Assembly: GCF_002289345.1 (NCBI RefSeq)
Contig: NZ_NSDG01000015.1
Coordinates: 577 to 39,196 of the forward strand
DNA length: 38,620 nt
From: Pseudoalteromonas sp. HM-SA03
Lineage (GTDB): Bacteria > Pseudomonadota > Gammaproteobacteria > Enterobacterales > Alteromonadaceae
Direction: 5' to 3'
The notes beneath the pieces were generated by a model, which was not told the origin of the DNA, did no database searches, and saw only the letters and a program-made list of their open reading frames with translations. Below are positions 24,420 to 33,132 of this stretch, piece by piece. The position numbers were made by a program, and so were the translations under genes. The number at the start of each line of letters is the position of its first letter. Position 1 is the first letter of the stretch.

Positions 24420-25694
24420 ATGAGCAATCAACATGCTTGCGATAGCAATGCTATTCGTAAGTCTATAGAAGTGTTATACAAGCAAGAAAGCCGGAAAATT
24501 TACGCCACGCTGATCCGCCTTCTAGGTGATTTTGAATTAGCGGAAGAAGCATTGCAAGACGCGTTTAATGCGGCGTTAAAACACTGGCCCACTCAAGGCA
24601 TGCCGGAAAAGCCAGTCCCTTGGTTAATTTCTACTGGTCGCTTTAAAGCCATTGATTCAATACGTAAACAGCAACGTCAAAGAGAAAAGCTAGAAGTTGC
24701 TGCTACAGAAATGGATGGGGTTTCTGATATCGCAGGCCAAGCTCAAGAGCAAAATGCCAATGTAATTGAAGACGACCAATTGCGATTAATTTTTACCTGC
24801 TGCCATCCGGCTATTGATCCAAAAGTACAAGTTGCGCTGACTCTGCGGGAGGTCTGTGGGCTAACAACAGAAGAAATTGCCAGTGCATTTTTGGTGTCTA
24901 ACACAACAATGGCACAACGAATTGTGCGTGGCAAAGCGAAGATCCGTGATGCCCGGATTCCGTTCGAGCTGCCAGACGACACTGACTTTAACAACCGACT
25001 TGATGCGGTGCTCACTGTTATCTATCTGGTCTTTAATGAAGGATATTCAGCGACACAAGGCGAACTTGCAATACGCAGTGAACTGACGTCCGAGGCCATC
25101 CGCTTAACTCGTTTACTTTATTCTCTCACGCCAGATCCAGAAGTGGCGGGGTTACTCGCCTTGATGCTCTTGAATGATGCAAGAAAGGCGGCGCGCACCA
25201 ATGCCAGCGGTGACATCATTTTACTGGAAGATCAAGACCGAAACCTTTGGAGTAAAGGTCTGATTGCAGAAGGTACGCAGTTGGTCGCTGAAATAATGCG
25301 CGCCGGTGAATATGGCTTTTACACCATTCAGGCGGCTATCTCTGCGACTCATGCTGTTGCGACAACTGCAGCGGCGACAGATTGGTCACAGATTGTTGAA
25401 TTATATACTCAGCTACACAAAGTGAGCCCTTCTCCTGTTATTGAGCTCAACCAAGCGGTTGCAATCGCTATGAAAGAGGGGCCGGATGCGGGTATTTCCA
25501 TTATAGAGCGGCTACTTGAGCGCAAAGAAATGCAAAGGTATCACTTGGCTCATGCGGCTTATGGCGAACTGTTATCTCGTGCTGGCAGAACGGCTAGTGC
25601 GATTAATGCATTTAAAACGGCTCTCAACTTAACAACGCAATTACCAGAGCAAAGGGTTCTCAAACAAAAGCTTCTCAAGCTCGGTGAAAATTAA
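24420..25694 (+). CDS. ECF RNA polymerase sigma factor, ECF42 type
   Basis: 424 aa from ATG 24420 (AGGAAAG upstream). Sigma region 2 at about 12-85 (IYATLIRLLGDFELAEEALQD; PVPWLISTGRFKAIDSIR) and region 4 at about 115-175 (HPAIDPKVQVALTLREVCGL; TTEEIASAFLVSNTTMAQRI). A long extension follows: a DUF6596-like domain (about 185-290, YLVFNEGYSATQG) and TPR-like helices (about 320-420, ELNQAVAIAMKEGP). Sigma plus this extension defines the ECF42 group, which has no classical anti-sigma factor and usually sits beside DGPF/YCII genes. That is the case here: the next genes encode two YCII proteins. A promoter fitting the group lies just behind it, at 25716-25742. Confidence 0.88.
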   Translation: MSNQHACDSNAIRKSIEVLYKQESRKIYATLIRLLGDFELAEEALQDAFNAALKHWPTQGMPEKPVPWLISTGRFKAIDSIRKQQRQREKLEVAATEMDGVSDIAGQAQEQNANVIEDDQLRLIFTCCHPAIDPKVQVALTLREVCGLTTEEIASAFLVSNTTMAQRIVRGKAKIRDARIPFELPDDTDFNNRLDAVLTVIYLVFNEGYSATQGELAIRSELTSEAIRLTRLLYSLTPDPEVAGLLALMLLNDARKAARTNASGDIILLEDQDRNLWSKGLIAEGTQLVAEIMRAGEYGFYTIQAAISATHAVATTAAATDWSQIVELYTQLHKVSPSPVIELNQAVAIAMKEGPDAGISIIERLLERKEMQRYHLAHAAYGELLSRAGRTASAINAFKTALNLTTQLPEQRVLKQKLLKLGEN

Positions 25695-25715
25695 TTAAGA
25701 AAATTTTCCTTACTT

Positions 25716-25742
25716 TGTCGATCTCTAAAGAATGCATTCGAC
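25716..25742 (+). promoter_or_regulatory. Probable ECF42-dependent promoter of the YCII operon
   Basis: TGTCGA at 25716-25721, a 17-base spacer, and CGAC at 25739-25742. This agrees with the bipartite motif I recall for ECF42 sigma factors (TGTCGA at -35, CGA/TC at -10). It lies right after the sigma gene and about 90 bases before the YCII-PhnB start codon. No copy is visible upstream of the sigma gene itself, so autoregulation is not indicated. Confidence 0.65.
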
Positions 25743-25831
25743 TAGAGTGTATAGAGCACTTTATTTATTAAAACCGCAGGTAACCCTTGGTTATTCAGCT
25801 CTATTTATAAAAGACAACAGGAGAATTGACG

Positions 25832-26677
25832 ATGAAAGTAATGGTGATTGTAAAAGCAAGTGAAGGGTCTGAAGCAGGGGAGCTACCAACCGTGGAATTA
25901 ATGGCTGCGATGGGAGAATTCAATAATGCATTAGTTGATGCTGGAATAATGACTTCTGGTGACGGTTTAAAGCCGAGTAAAGAGGGAGTTCGCGTTCGCT
26001 TTAAAGGCGAAGAGCGCATTGTAACTAAAGGGCCTTTTGCAGAGACTAATGAGTTAATTGCGGGTTATTGGGTTTGGGAAGTAACATCAATGGAAGAGGC
26101 GTTAGAATGGGTTAAGCGCTGCCCTAATCCTATGAATGAGGAATCTGATATTGAAGTTCGACCGTTTTATGAAATGGCTGACTTTGCTGATATCGATCCC
26201 AGCGGCGAAATCCTCGAAGATGAAGAACAATTAAGACAAAAGATTGCGATGCAAACTGCGCATGTATGCAATTATTTGTTTTTTGCAGGGCGTACCGAAG
26301 AGGCACTTGAATACTATCAACAGCATCTATATGCCAAAGTCGGTCTGCTTATGCGCTTTAACGAAAGTCCAGATCCTATTCCTGATGGCGCAATACCAGA
26401 AAACTTTTCAGATAAAGTAATGCACTGTGAGTTTAGCATTGGTGATATGAAGATTTTTGCATCTGACGGCTGTGGTGATGATGCTTCGTTTGCAGGATTT
26501 AGCCTGTCTATAACCATTGATTCTGAACAAGAAGCTCACCGTGCATTCAATGCGCTAGCCGATGGTGGCACGGTCAGAATGCCATTACAAGAAACATTTT
26601 GGTCCCCCCTTTATGGTCAAGTCGTTGATAAATTCGGTGTTGCGTGGATGGTGATGTTACCTAGTAATGCCAATTAA
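25832..26677 (+). CDS. YCII (DGPF) - PhnB-like VOC fusion protein
   Basis: 281 aa from ATG 25832 with AGGAG eight bases upstream. Residues about 1-115 form a YCII/DGPF domain (MKVMVIVKASEGSEAG; RFKGEERIVTKGPFAETNEL; RCPNPMNEESDIEVRPFYEM), in which the family's DGPF reads KGPF. Residues about 140-280 form a PhnB-like glyoxalase/VOC domain (CNYLFFAGRTEEALEYYQQH; FSDKVMHCEFSIGDMKIFAS; PLQETFWSPLYGQVVDKFGV). These two domains more usually occur as separate neighbouring genes. The biochemical role is unknown; YCII domains are thought to be small enzymes or binding modules. First gene behind the predicted sigma promoter. Confidence 0.85.
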   Translation: MKVMVIVKASEGSEAGELPTVELMAAMGEFNNALVDAGIMTSGDGLKPSKEGVRVRFKGEERIVTKGPFAETNELIAGYWVWEVTSMEEALEWVKRCPNPMNEESDIEVRPFYEMADFADIDPSGEILEDEEQLRQKIAMQTAHVCNYLFFAGRTEEALEYYQQHLYAKVGLLMRFNESPDPIPDGAIPENFSDKVMHCEFSIGDMKIFASDGCGDDASFAGFSLSITIDSEQEAHRAFNALADGGTVRMPLQETFWSPLYGQVVDKFGVAWMVMLPSNAN

Positions 26678-26703
26678 CCTTGAGCATGGAATAGCTAAGT
26701 GAA

Positions 26704-26727
26704 AGCGAGCAGCAAAAGACGCTCGCT
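26704..26727 (+). other. Intercistronic hairpin in the YCII operon
   Basis: Perfect 7-bp stem AGCGAGC/GCTCGCT with a 10-base loop and no T-run, between the fusion gene and the next YCII gene. It may adjust relative expression or mRNA stability; it is not a clear terminator. Confidence 0.35.
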
Positions 26728-26760
26728 ATTCAGATACTAATTAATAAGGAGCTGGACACT

Positions 26761-27150
26761 ATGAAATATGTCGCTTTGGTTTATTACGATGAACAAGCAA
26801 TGGAAAAGCTCTCACAAGATGAATGGGACGCACTTAACCGTGAATGCATCGCGTGTGGAGAATCATTAAAAGAGCGCGAGCAAATGATAGGGGGTAACGC
26901 GTTGCTCTCAACGCAAAGTGCGACAACATTGCGGATACGAGCGGGCAAAGTCGATATTACTGACGGTCCATTTGCAGAGACTAAAGAACAGCTTGCTGGG
27001 TTCTATTTACTCGATGTTAAAGACTTAAATGAGGCCATCCAAGCGGCTAGCAAAATTCCGCCTGCACGCTATGGCAGCATCGAGATTCGGCCTGTTCGCG
27101 AGTTACAAGACGAGAACAATGTCAGCTATGAAGCACAAAAACGTGATTAA
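26761..27150 (+). CDS. YCII (DGPF) family protein
   Basis: 129 aa, single YCII domain: MKYVALVYYDEQAMEKLSQDEW at the start, the family motif DGPFAETKEQLAGFYLLD (about residues 67-84), and ARYGSIEIRPVREL at the end. ATG 26761 has AAGGAG upstream. Typical partner of ECF42 sigma factors; molecular function not established. Its stop is 13 bases before the DUF1428 gene, so they are co-transcribed. Confidence 0.9.
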   Translation: MKYVALVYYDEQAMEKLSQDEWDALNRECIACGESLKEREQMIGGNALLSTQSATTLRIRAGKVDITDGPFAETKEQLAGFYLLDVKDLNEAIQAASKIPPARYGSIEIRPVRELQDENNVSYEAQKRD

Positions 27151-27163
27151 TTTAGGAGGAAAA

Positions 27164-27517
27164 ATGAGTTATATAGATGGGTTTGTATGCGCCGTACCCA
27201 CCAATAAGCGCGAAGAATATCAAGCGCACGCCAGTAAAGCGGCAAAAGTGTTTAAAAAGTTTGGAGCAGAATGCGTTGTCGAGGCATGGGGGGATGATGT
27301 TCCTGATGGAACGCTTACCTCTTTTCCACTGGCTGTAAAGTGTAAGCCTGATGAAACAGTGGTGTTTTCCTGGATCACTTGGCCTTCAAAAGAAGTCCGT
27401 GATGCTGGAATGGCCGAAGTATTTAAAGATCCTATTTGCGATCAAGAAGCTAATCCAATGCCGTTTGATGGCAAAAGGCTTATCTATGGTGGCTTTAAGA
27501 CAATAGTAGAGTGTTAA
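27164..27517 (+). CDS. DUF1428 family protein (YbaA-like)
   Basis: 117 aa from ATG 27164 with a perfect AGGAGG upstream; the frame is open further left but that part overlaps the YCII gene. Family blocks: MSYIDGFVCAVPTNKREEYQ, ECVVEAWGDDVPDGTLTSFP, VVFSWITWPSKEVRDAG, and the end MPFDGKRLIYGGFKTIVE. It is a small dimeric alpha-beta barrel-type protein by family and its function is unknown. Such genes recur with YCII genes in sigma-controlled operons. Confidence 0.88.
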   Translation: MSYIDGFVCAVPTNKREEYQAHASKAAKVFKKFGAECVVEAWGDDVPDGTLTSFPLAVKCKPDETVVFSWITWPSKEVRDAGMAEVFKDPICDQEANPMPFDGKRLIYGGFKTIVEC

Positions 27518-27571
27518 CCTTAGTTATTAAATTGGGCTGAGTTATCAGTCCAATAGACATGGAGCTGATAT

Positions 27572-28201
27572 ATGCCGAACTTTACCATTACCACGTTTGA
27601 TTGGGTGCCTGAGCTGCCAAGAGGATATGTCAGGGATATTCGCTTGCGCTGGGCGCTAGAAGAGGCGGGCATACCCTATGATATAGAACTTACCGCTTTC
27701 AATGAACGAGAAAATACGCATTATTTACATCAACCATTTGGGCAAGTTCCTTGGCTTAGCCATGAAGATAAGGAGATATTCGAAAGTGGTGCTGGTCTGC
27801 TATACATCGCTGAACATAACGATGAGTTAATATCGACAGAAAATAGATCATCGGTAATACAGTGGTTATTCGCCGCGCTCAACTCTGTAGAAATGGCAAC
27901 TCTTCCATGGACAATTTTGAAATTTTCTGAAGATACTATTGAGAGTGATGGCAGCAAAGCGATAGAGCGATTTTTACATAGCCGTTTGAAACACATGAAT
28001 GAATATCTTCGGGGAAAAACTTGGTTGGCTGAGCAATTTTCTATTGCAGACATCGCGATGTCTGATGTACTTCGTTTGGTTGATAGGTTTGATGGGCTAA
28101 AACAATATAGCTATTGTCGCGAGTATCTAGAGCAATGCGTTTCTAGAGATGCCTTTAAAAAAGCATACAAAGATCAGCTGGAATTGTACTCTAGAATATA
28201 G
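27572..28201 (+). CDS. Glutathione S-transferase family protein
   Basis: 209 aa. The N-terminal thioredoxin-like domain (about 1-82) includes RGYVRDIRLRWALEEAGIPYD, the cis-proline segment GQVPWLSHEDKEIFESGAGLLYIAE with the glutathione-binding E-S pair, and the C-terminal helical domain has the N-capping motif WLAEQFSIADIAMSDVLR (about 150-167). Probably a cytosolic detoxification enzyme. GGAG upstream of ATG 27572. It is the last gene on the strand behind the ECF42 promoter, 54 bases after DUF1428, so likely part of that operon. Confidence 0.85.
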   Translation: MPNFTITTFDWVPELPRGYVRDIRLRWALEEAGIPYDIELTAFNERENTHYLHQPFGQVPWLSHEDKEIFESGAGLLYIAEHNDELISTENRSSVIQWLFAALNSVEMATLPWTILKFSEDTIESDGSKAIERFLHSRLKHMNEYLRGKTWLAEQFSIADIAMSDVLRLVDRFDGLKQYSYCREYLEQCVSRDAFKKAYKDQLELYSRI

Positions 28202-28239
28202 TGACTATATAAATGGAAGGTGGTGTTTATGCAACAAAT

Positions 28240-28265
28240 TAAAAAAGCCAGCAATTTGCTGGCTT
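28240..28265 (-). terminator. Terminator of fur, shared with the convergent GST operon
   Basis: On the minus strand AAGCCAGC, a 5-base loop, GCTGGCTT, then a T-run (A residues at 28241-28246 on the + strand). It lies 27 bases beyond the fur stop codon. Confidence 0.8.
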
Positions 28266-28291
28266 AATGCTTAAATTGGCGAAAAGGTAAG

Positions 28292-28738
28292 TTAGTTACC
28301 ATTTTCCTCAGCGTACTTTTTGCACGCTTCTTTATCTTCACACTCACCGTATAAATATAGTGAGTGATTCGTGAGTTTGATGCCATTGCTGTTCGCGATT
28401 TCTTCTTGGCGTGTTTCAATAACGTCATCTTCAAATTCGACAACTTTGCCACATTTTAAACATACCAAGTGATCATGGTGCGTGCTGCCAGACAGCTCGA
28501 AAACAGATTTACCGCCTTCAAAGTGGTGACGTGTTACAATACCAGCATCATCAAATTGGTTTAGTACGCGATATACCGTAGCTAGGCCAATTTCTTCACC
28601 TTTGTCTAATAAGATTTTGTACACATCTTCTGCGCTGATGTGTTGATTATCAGGAGACTGAAGGATCTCTAAAATTTTGATGCGTGGAAGCGTTACTTTT
28701 AAACCAGCCTTTTTAAGCTCTAAGTTGTGATCAGTCAT
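28292..28738 (-). CDS. fur: Ferric uptake regulator Fur
   Basis: 148 aa, usual length. Iron-loaded Fur dimers repress iron-uptake genes and tune metal efflux. The winged-helix domain covers about 1-85 (KKAGLKVTLPRIKILEIL; ISAEDVYKILLDKGEEIGLATVYRVLNQF). Metal sites are in RHHFEGGKSVFEL, then the HHDHLVCLKCGKVVEF segment (CxxC about residues 93-96), with a second cysteine pair near the end (CEDKEAC). It lies directly after fldA, the same order as in E. coli. A near-consensus Fur box is in this window before the metal exporter gene (3810-3828). Confidence 0.97.
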   Translation of the reverse strand: MTDHNLELKKAGLKVTLPRIKILEILQSPDNQHISAEDVYKILLDKGEEIGLATVYRVLNQFDDAGIVTRHHFEGGKSVFELSGSTHHDHLVCLKCGKVVEFEDDVIETRQEEIANSNGIKLTNHSLYLYGECEDKEACKKYAEENGN

Positions 28739-28842
28739 TAAATCTGTCTCAATCTGTTAGTTATAATTTGTCTTAGGTCAATATTCACGACGCTATAACC
28801 TAAGAATAACTTGCTCGGGCAGCAAGTGCAAAGCAAATGGAA

Positions 28843-29370
28843 TTAATCTTCCAGCTCGCTTAAGCACATTTCGTCATATACTTGTGCACACCACTGTTTA
28901 ACGCGTTGCTCTGTTAGCTCAGGCTGGCGGTCTTCATCAATACCAAGACCAACAAATTTACCGTCTTCAACGACAGCTTTTGACGCTTCAAAGTCATAAC
29001 CATCGGTAGACCAATGGCCAACAACAATAGCCCCACGTTCAGTGACGATGTCATTGATCATGCCCATCGCATCAAGGAAGTATTCAGCATAATCTTCCTG
29101 ATCGCCACAACCGAAGATAGCAACCAGCTTGCCCTCGAAATCGACTTCTTCAAGTTCAGGGAAAAAATCATCCCAGTCACATTGCGCTTCACCGTAGTAC
29201 CATGTTGGAATACCGAACAGTATTAAATCGAATTCAGCAATCTCTTCTTTACTGCTTTTAGCAATGTCTTTTACGTCAACGAGCTTTTTGCCTAGCTCTT
29301 TTTGAATCATTTTAGCAACATGTTCTGTATTACCAGTATCACTGCCGAAAAAAATACCTACGCTTGCCAT
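28843..29370 (-). CDS. fldA: Flavodoxin, long-chain type
   Basis: 175 aa FMN-binding electron carrier that can replace ferredoxin and supplies radical enzymes and reductive syntheses. The phosphate loop is GSDTGNTEHVA (about residues 9-19). The FMN-stacking regions are PTWYYGEAQCDWDDF (about 55-69) and FGCGDQEDYAEYFLDAMG (about 88-105), and the extra loop of about 20 residues marks the long-chain class. Acidic overall, as usual. It precedes fur on the same strand by 104 bases and follows ybfE by 14 bases, so ybfE-fldA are probably co-transcribed. Confidence 0.96.
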   Translation of the reverse strand: MASVGIFFGSDTGNTEHVAKMIQKELGKKLVDVKDIAKSSKEEIAEFDLILFGIPTWYYGEAQCDWDDFFPELEEVDFEGKLVAIFGCGDQEDYAEYFLDAMGMINDIVTERGAIVVGHWSTDGYDFEASKAVVEDGKFVGLGIDEDRQPELTEQRVKQWCAQVYDEMCLSELED

Positions 29371-29384
29371 TAATTGCTTACCTT

Positions 29385-29663
29385 CTATCTATTAACCGCT
29401 AACTTTTCTTGTAAGATGGTCTCGATGAGTGCACTTCGACTAATGTTTTGCGACTCTGCCATATCACTTAGCGCTTGATACAACTCTGATGAAACCTTAA
29501 ATTCTACCCTTTTTAGGCCACGAGCACGATCTCTCTTGATTTGATTGCGCTTGTTAACCTTTAACTGCACTTCTCGTGGCAGTGGATTCGTCTTAGGACG
29601 TCCGGGACGTTTTTCATTTTCGAATAGGTCGATAGTCGTTCTATCTGTTTCAGCCTTGGCCAT
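29385..29663 (-). CDS. ybfE: LexA-regulated protein YbfE family
   Basis: 92 aa from ATG 29663. The frame is open upstream, but that part overlaps the DUF2788 gene in another frame, and the conserved start MAKAETDRTTIDLFENEKRPG fits here. A basic linker (KRNQIKRDRARGLKRVE) is followed by a ribbon-helix-helix-like C-terminal half (KVSSELYQALSDMAESQNIS). In E. coli the homologue is LexA-controlled; I see no clear LexA box here. The start shares one base with the DUF2788 stop (TAATG), giving coupling. Confidence 0.88.
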   Translation of the reverse strand: MAKAETDRTTIDLFENEKRPGRPKTNPLPREVQLKVNKRNQIKRDRARGLKRVEFKVSSELYQALSDMAESQNISRSALIETILQEKLAVNR

Positions 29664-29884
29664 TATCCAACACCTGCGCCTTGCCAAAACACCTGGATCA
29701 AGCCTTTTGCTATAAATCCAGAGCAACCTAGAAACAACACCAGCCAAACGATATAGCGTCCGAACTTTGGCACATCACCTTTTTTCAGTACGTCCTGAAT
29801 CGCCATACCGATGAAAAAGAATATACCAGCTAGCGCAAACCACAGCCCTAGCGTTTCAAATTCATTTATAAATTGACTGACCAT
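29663..29884 (-). CDS. DUF2788 family small membrane protein
   Basis: 73 aa from ATG 29884; a TTG five codons upstream is less likely. Two hydrophobic helices (about residues 14-32 and 45-65; GLWFALAGIFFFIGMAIQD and YIVWLVLFLGCSGFIAKGLI) joined by a short basic loop (KKGDVPKFGR). It matches DUF2788 proteins found before ybfE in this group; function unknown. First gene of the DUF2788-ybfE-fldA-fur run. Confidence 0.82.
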   Translation of the reverse strand: MVSQFINEFETLGLWFALAGIFFFIGMAIQDVLKKGDVPKFGRYIVWLVLFLGCSGFIAKGLIQVFWQGAGVG

Positions 29885-29971
29885 CTGAGCTCTACTCAAT
29901 ACTTAAACGGCGGGTACTATATCATAACCTAAATGCATAAATTAAGTTTATAACGGTAAATTCGATTCGTT

Positions 29972-30739
29972 TTATTGAAGAAAATCAATAATTGAGCGAT
30001 TTACCGCTTCGGGCTTTTCAGCATGTAGCCAGTGGCCCGCACCTTGTATTATTTTTGCTCGTGCATTTGGGAAAAAACGAGCGATTGCATCCCTATGCTC
30101 AGGCAGGATGTAGTCAGAATTAATCCCTTTAACGAACAAAGTATCGCACAAACAGGAATGAGTTTCATTAATATTTGATGTGATTGTGTCGTATTTTTCA
30201 GTAATTACGTCTAAATTGAAACGCCAAGCAAGTTTGCCTTCTTCATTTTTTGCTAAGCTTTTGAGCAAAAACTGACGCACGCCGACGGTTTCAATATACT
30301 GCGACATGATGGTATCTGCATCACTACGAGTTGATACACCACTTTTTTGCACTTCGTTCAGCGCAGCAATTATTGCATCATGTCTTGAGTGATAATCAAC
30401 AGGTGCAATATCTAATACGATAAGTTTGTTGATGCTTTCTGGGAATAATTGGGCGAATTGCATTGCCACTTTACCACCCATCGAGTGACCAACGAGGTGT
30501 ATTTTTTCCAGTTTTAACTCATCCATTAGCACCTTGACGTCATTTGCCATTATTGGATAGGACATTTGCTCATCATGAAAAGAGCGACCGTGATTTCTCA
30601 AATCGACGTTAATCACATTGAAATGTTCAGCAAGTGCTTTTGCCACCACATTTACATTTTCCAAAGAACCAAATAGTCCGTGCATAACAAATACACTAGG
30701 TTTGGCTTGGTCGCCAATTTGTTGATAGTTTAACTGCAT
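29972..30739 (-). CDS. ybfF: Alpha/beta hydrolase, YbfF esterase family
   Basis: 255 aa from ATG 30739 with a strong GGAGG; upstream in-frame codons overlap the seqA promoter region and are not used. The fold motifs are HGLFGSLENV (oxyanion region, about 20-29), DLRNHGRS (about 46-53), nucleophile elbow GHSMGG with Ser86, an acid near KGINSDYI, and His in GAGHWLHAEKP. E. coli YbfF hydrolyses acyl-CoA and short esters. Divergent from seqA, as in the enterics. Confidence 0.92.
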   Translation of the reverse strand: MQLNYQQIGDQAKPSVFVMHGLFGSLENVNVVAKALAEHFNVINVDLRNHGRSFHDEQMSYPIMANDVKVLMDELKLEKIHLVGHSMGGKVAMQFAQLFPESINKLIVLDIAPVDYHSRHDAIIAALNEVQKSGVSTRSDADTIMSQYIETVGVRQFLLKSLAKNEEGKLAWRFNLDVITEKYDTITSNINETHSCLCDTLFVKGINSDYILPEHRDAIARFFPNARAKIIQGAGHWLHAEKPEAVNRSIIDFLQ

Positions 30740-30875
30740 AAATCCTCCAAATTTGGCGCTAATTGTGACATTGAAGAGTAAAAATGCAAAGCCGTAGAGT
30801 AATAAGTTAAATTTGGATATACTAAGTGGCAATTGAAATGAGTTGCTCCTAATTAGCATAGATGACAGGAAACGC

Positions 30876-31424
30876 ATGAAAAAGATAGAAATAGATGACG
30901 AGCTATATCAATACATTGCAAGTAACACACAAAGTATTGGAGAAAGTGCTTCTGAGATTTTACGTCGTTTATTAAAACTTACTCCTGGGACAGAATCTAA
31001 ACCCGTCGCACAGCAGGAAGAAAAACAAGTACAAGAAATTGCAGCTGAGTCACGAACAAAAACACCAAGCCAACCTGTAAAGCCAGCAGCGAATGTCTTT
31101 AATATTCTAAATAAAGAAGAGCTTGCCATGCAAAAAGGTGTAGTCGGGCGCTTTTTGTTTATCTTATCCGCGCTCCATCGTACACATAAGTCCGAATTTA
31201 ATAGTGTGCTTGAAATTAAGGGCCGCGATAGAATTTATTTCGCTACGAGTAAAGATGCTCTACTCGAAAGTGGTAGCAGTATGAACCCGAAAAATATCGC
31301 AGATAGCGAATATTGGGTGATGACAAATTCAAATACGACTAGAAAGAAAATGATGCTTCATGAAGTAGCTAAGGTGTTAGGTTACACAGATGAAGCTGCC
31401 GAGAAAATTAGAGACTACCTATAA
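30876..31424 (+). CDS. seqA: Replication initiation negative regulator SeqA
   Basis: 182 aa from ATG 30876 with ACAGGAAA upstream; the longer frame to 30843 starts without support. SeqA binds hemimethylated GATC sites and holds back re-initiation at oriC. The N-terminal oligomerisation domain is MKKIEIDDELYQYIASNTQS followed by IGESASEILRRLL. A glutamine/lysine-rich linker (about 45-80) precedes the DNA-binding domain (about 90-182, with FYFATSKD-like RIYFATSKDALL and TNSNTTRKKMML). It is followed 13 bases later by pgm, the same pair as in E. coli. Confidence 0.96.
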   Translation: MKKIEIDDELYQYIASNTQSIGESASEILRRLLKLTPGTESKPVAQQEEKQVQEIAAESRTKTPSQPVKPAANVFNILNKEELAMQKGVVGRFLFILSALHRTHKSEFNSVLEIKGRDRIYFATSKDALLESGSSMNPKNIADSEYWVMTNSNTTRKKMMLHEVAKVLGYTDEAAEKIRDYL

Positions 31425-31437
31425 GTAAGGAAATCTT

Positions 31438-33075
31438 ATGGCGATCCATCCGCAAGCTGGCAAAAAGGTATCGAAAGAATTATTGGTAAATGTACCTAAG
31501 CTGGTTTCTTCGTACTATTTAAATGAGCCTGACTTAGAAGCGCATCCAGAGCATTGTGTCGCCTTTGGCACAAGTGGCCACCGAGGTTGCTCACTCAATT
31601 TTAAGTTTAATGAGTCGCATATTCTGGCTATCACTCAAGCGATTTGCGATTACCGTAAAAACAACAATATTTACGGTCCGCTTTTTCTTGGTAAAGACAC
31701 CCATGCGTTGTCGGAAGCCGCTTTTAACTCGGCTATTGAGGTCTTGGTGGCCAACGAAGTACAAGTTATCACGCAAGAAAATGATGACTACACACCAACC
31801 CCTGTGATCAGCCATGCGATTGTCTCGCACAATTTAATCAATCCACACGAGCTTGCAGATGGCATTGTAGTTACGCCATCACATAACCCGCCAGAAGATG
31901 GCGGCTTTAAATATAACCCTCCTAATGGTGGGCCTGCTGATACCGATGTCACTAAATGGATTGAAGATAGGGCCAATCAGCTGCTACTCGAAGATTTGGT
32001 TGAAGTTGAGCTATTCCCGTTTGCGAAAGCAAGGAGATCTGGATTTATCAAGTATGAAGATCTGATCACACCATACGTTCAAGACTTGGGTAATATAATT
32101 GATATGGAAGCCATTGCTCAAGCCGGTGTTAATATTGGCGTGGATCCACTTGGTGGTTCAGGTGTTAATTTTTGGCCTGTGATAGCCAAACACTACAACT
32201 TGAAGCTAACGGTTGTAAATGACGTTGTTGATCCGAGCTTTGCTTTCATGCCACTTGATAAAGACGGCAAGGTGCGCATGGACTGTTCATCACCTTATGC
32301 AATGGCTAATTTGATAGCACTGAAAGATGACTACGATATCGGTATTGGTAATGATCCAGACTTCGACAGACATGGCATTGTTACTCCTGATGGCTTGATG
32401 AATCCTAATCACTTTTTAGCGGTTGCAATCGACTATCTCATTAAACACCGAGGCTGGAAGAACTCAGTTAAAATCGGTAAAACGCTAGTATCTAGTGCCA
32501 TGATCGACAAAGTGTGTGGCGCCAATGGCCGAGAAGTTTACGAAGTGCCAGTTGGCTTTAAGTGGTTTGTAGACGGGTTAGCGGCTGGAGAGCTCGCGTT
32601 TGGTGGTGAAGAGAGTGCTGGCGCTGCGTTTTTAAGAAAAGATGGCAGCACATGGTGTACAGACAAAGACGGTTTTATCATGGGGTTACTTGCCGCTGAA
32701 ATCCAAGCTGTTACCGGTAAATCGCCATCTCAGCATTATCGCGCTTTTGAACAAGCATTTGGCGCACCCGTATACAAACGTATCGATGCACCCGCAAGTA
32801 CTGAGCAAAAAGCAAAGCTCAAGGCATTGAGTGCGGACAACATTAAGGCGGACACCCTAGCAGGTGATAAAATTACTCAGATATTAACCAATGCCCCTGG
32901 TAACGGCGCGGCTATCGGTGGCCTTAAAGTCGTTACCGAAAACGGTTGGTTTGCGGCGCGTCCATCGGGCACTGAAGATATCTACAAAATTTATCTTGAA
33001 TCATTTAAAGGTGAAGCACATTTAGCTGAACTTGAACATGAGGCAAAGACATTGGTTGACTCAGTGATTAGTTAA
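31438..33075 (+). CDS. pgm: Phosphoglucomutase
   Basis: 545 aa alpha-D-phosphohexomutase interconverting glucose-1-phosphate and glucose-6-phosphate, used for glycogen and UDP-glucose. Motifs: GTSGHRG (about residues 42-48), phosphoserine loop [12 protein letters not shown] (about 143-154), Mg loop [10 protein letters not shown] (about 303-312), sugar-binding GGEESAGA (about 392-399) and phosphate-binding RPSGTED (about 510-516). Matches the E. coli Pgm type (start MAIHPQAGK). AAGGAAA upstream; co-transcribed with seqA. Confidence 0.97.
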   Translation: MAIHPQAGKKVSKELLVNVPKLVSSYYLNEPDLEAHPEHCVAFGTSGHRGCSLNFKFNESHILAITQAICDYRKNNNIYGPLFLGKDTHALSEAAFNSAIEVLVANEVQVITQENDDYTPTPVISHAIVSHNLINPHELADGIVVTPSHNPPEDGGFKYNPPNGGPADTDVTKWIEDRANQLLLEDLVEVELFPFAKARRSGFIKYEDLITPYVQDLGNIIDMEAIAQAGVNIGVDPLGGSGVNFWPVIAKHYNLKLTVVNDVVDPSFAFMPLDKDGKVRMDCSSPYAMANLIALKDDYDIGIGNDPDFDRHGIVTPDGLMNPNHFLAVAIDYLIKHRGWKNSVKIGKTLVSSAMIDKVCGANGREVYEVPVGFKWFVDGLAAGELAFGGEESAGAAFLRKDGSTWCTDKDGFIMGLLAAEIQAVTGKSPSQHYRAFEQAFGAPVYKRIDAPASTEQKAKLKALSADNIKADTLAGDKITQILTNAPGNGAAIGGLKVVTENGWFAARPSGTEDIYKIYLESFKGEAHLAELEHEAKTLVDSVIS

Positions 33076-33089
33076 CAAAAAGCTTCTAC

Positions 33090-33116
33090 AAGCCATACTC
33101 CTCGTATGGCTTTTTT
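33090..33116 (+). terminator. Terminator after pgm
   Basis: AAGCCATAC (33090-33098), 5-base loop, GTATGGCTT (33104-33112), then a run of six T. Confidence 0.85.
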
Positions 33117-33132
33117 GTATCCCAATGCGGGT

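Noticed and set aside
28739..28842. Fur box for fur autoregulation
   Set aside because: No sequence in the fldA-fur gap comes close to the 19-bp consensus.
29664..29747. Longer N-terminus for ybfE
   Set aside because: It is the DUF2788 gene read in another frame; TAATG coupling supports 29663.
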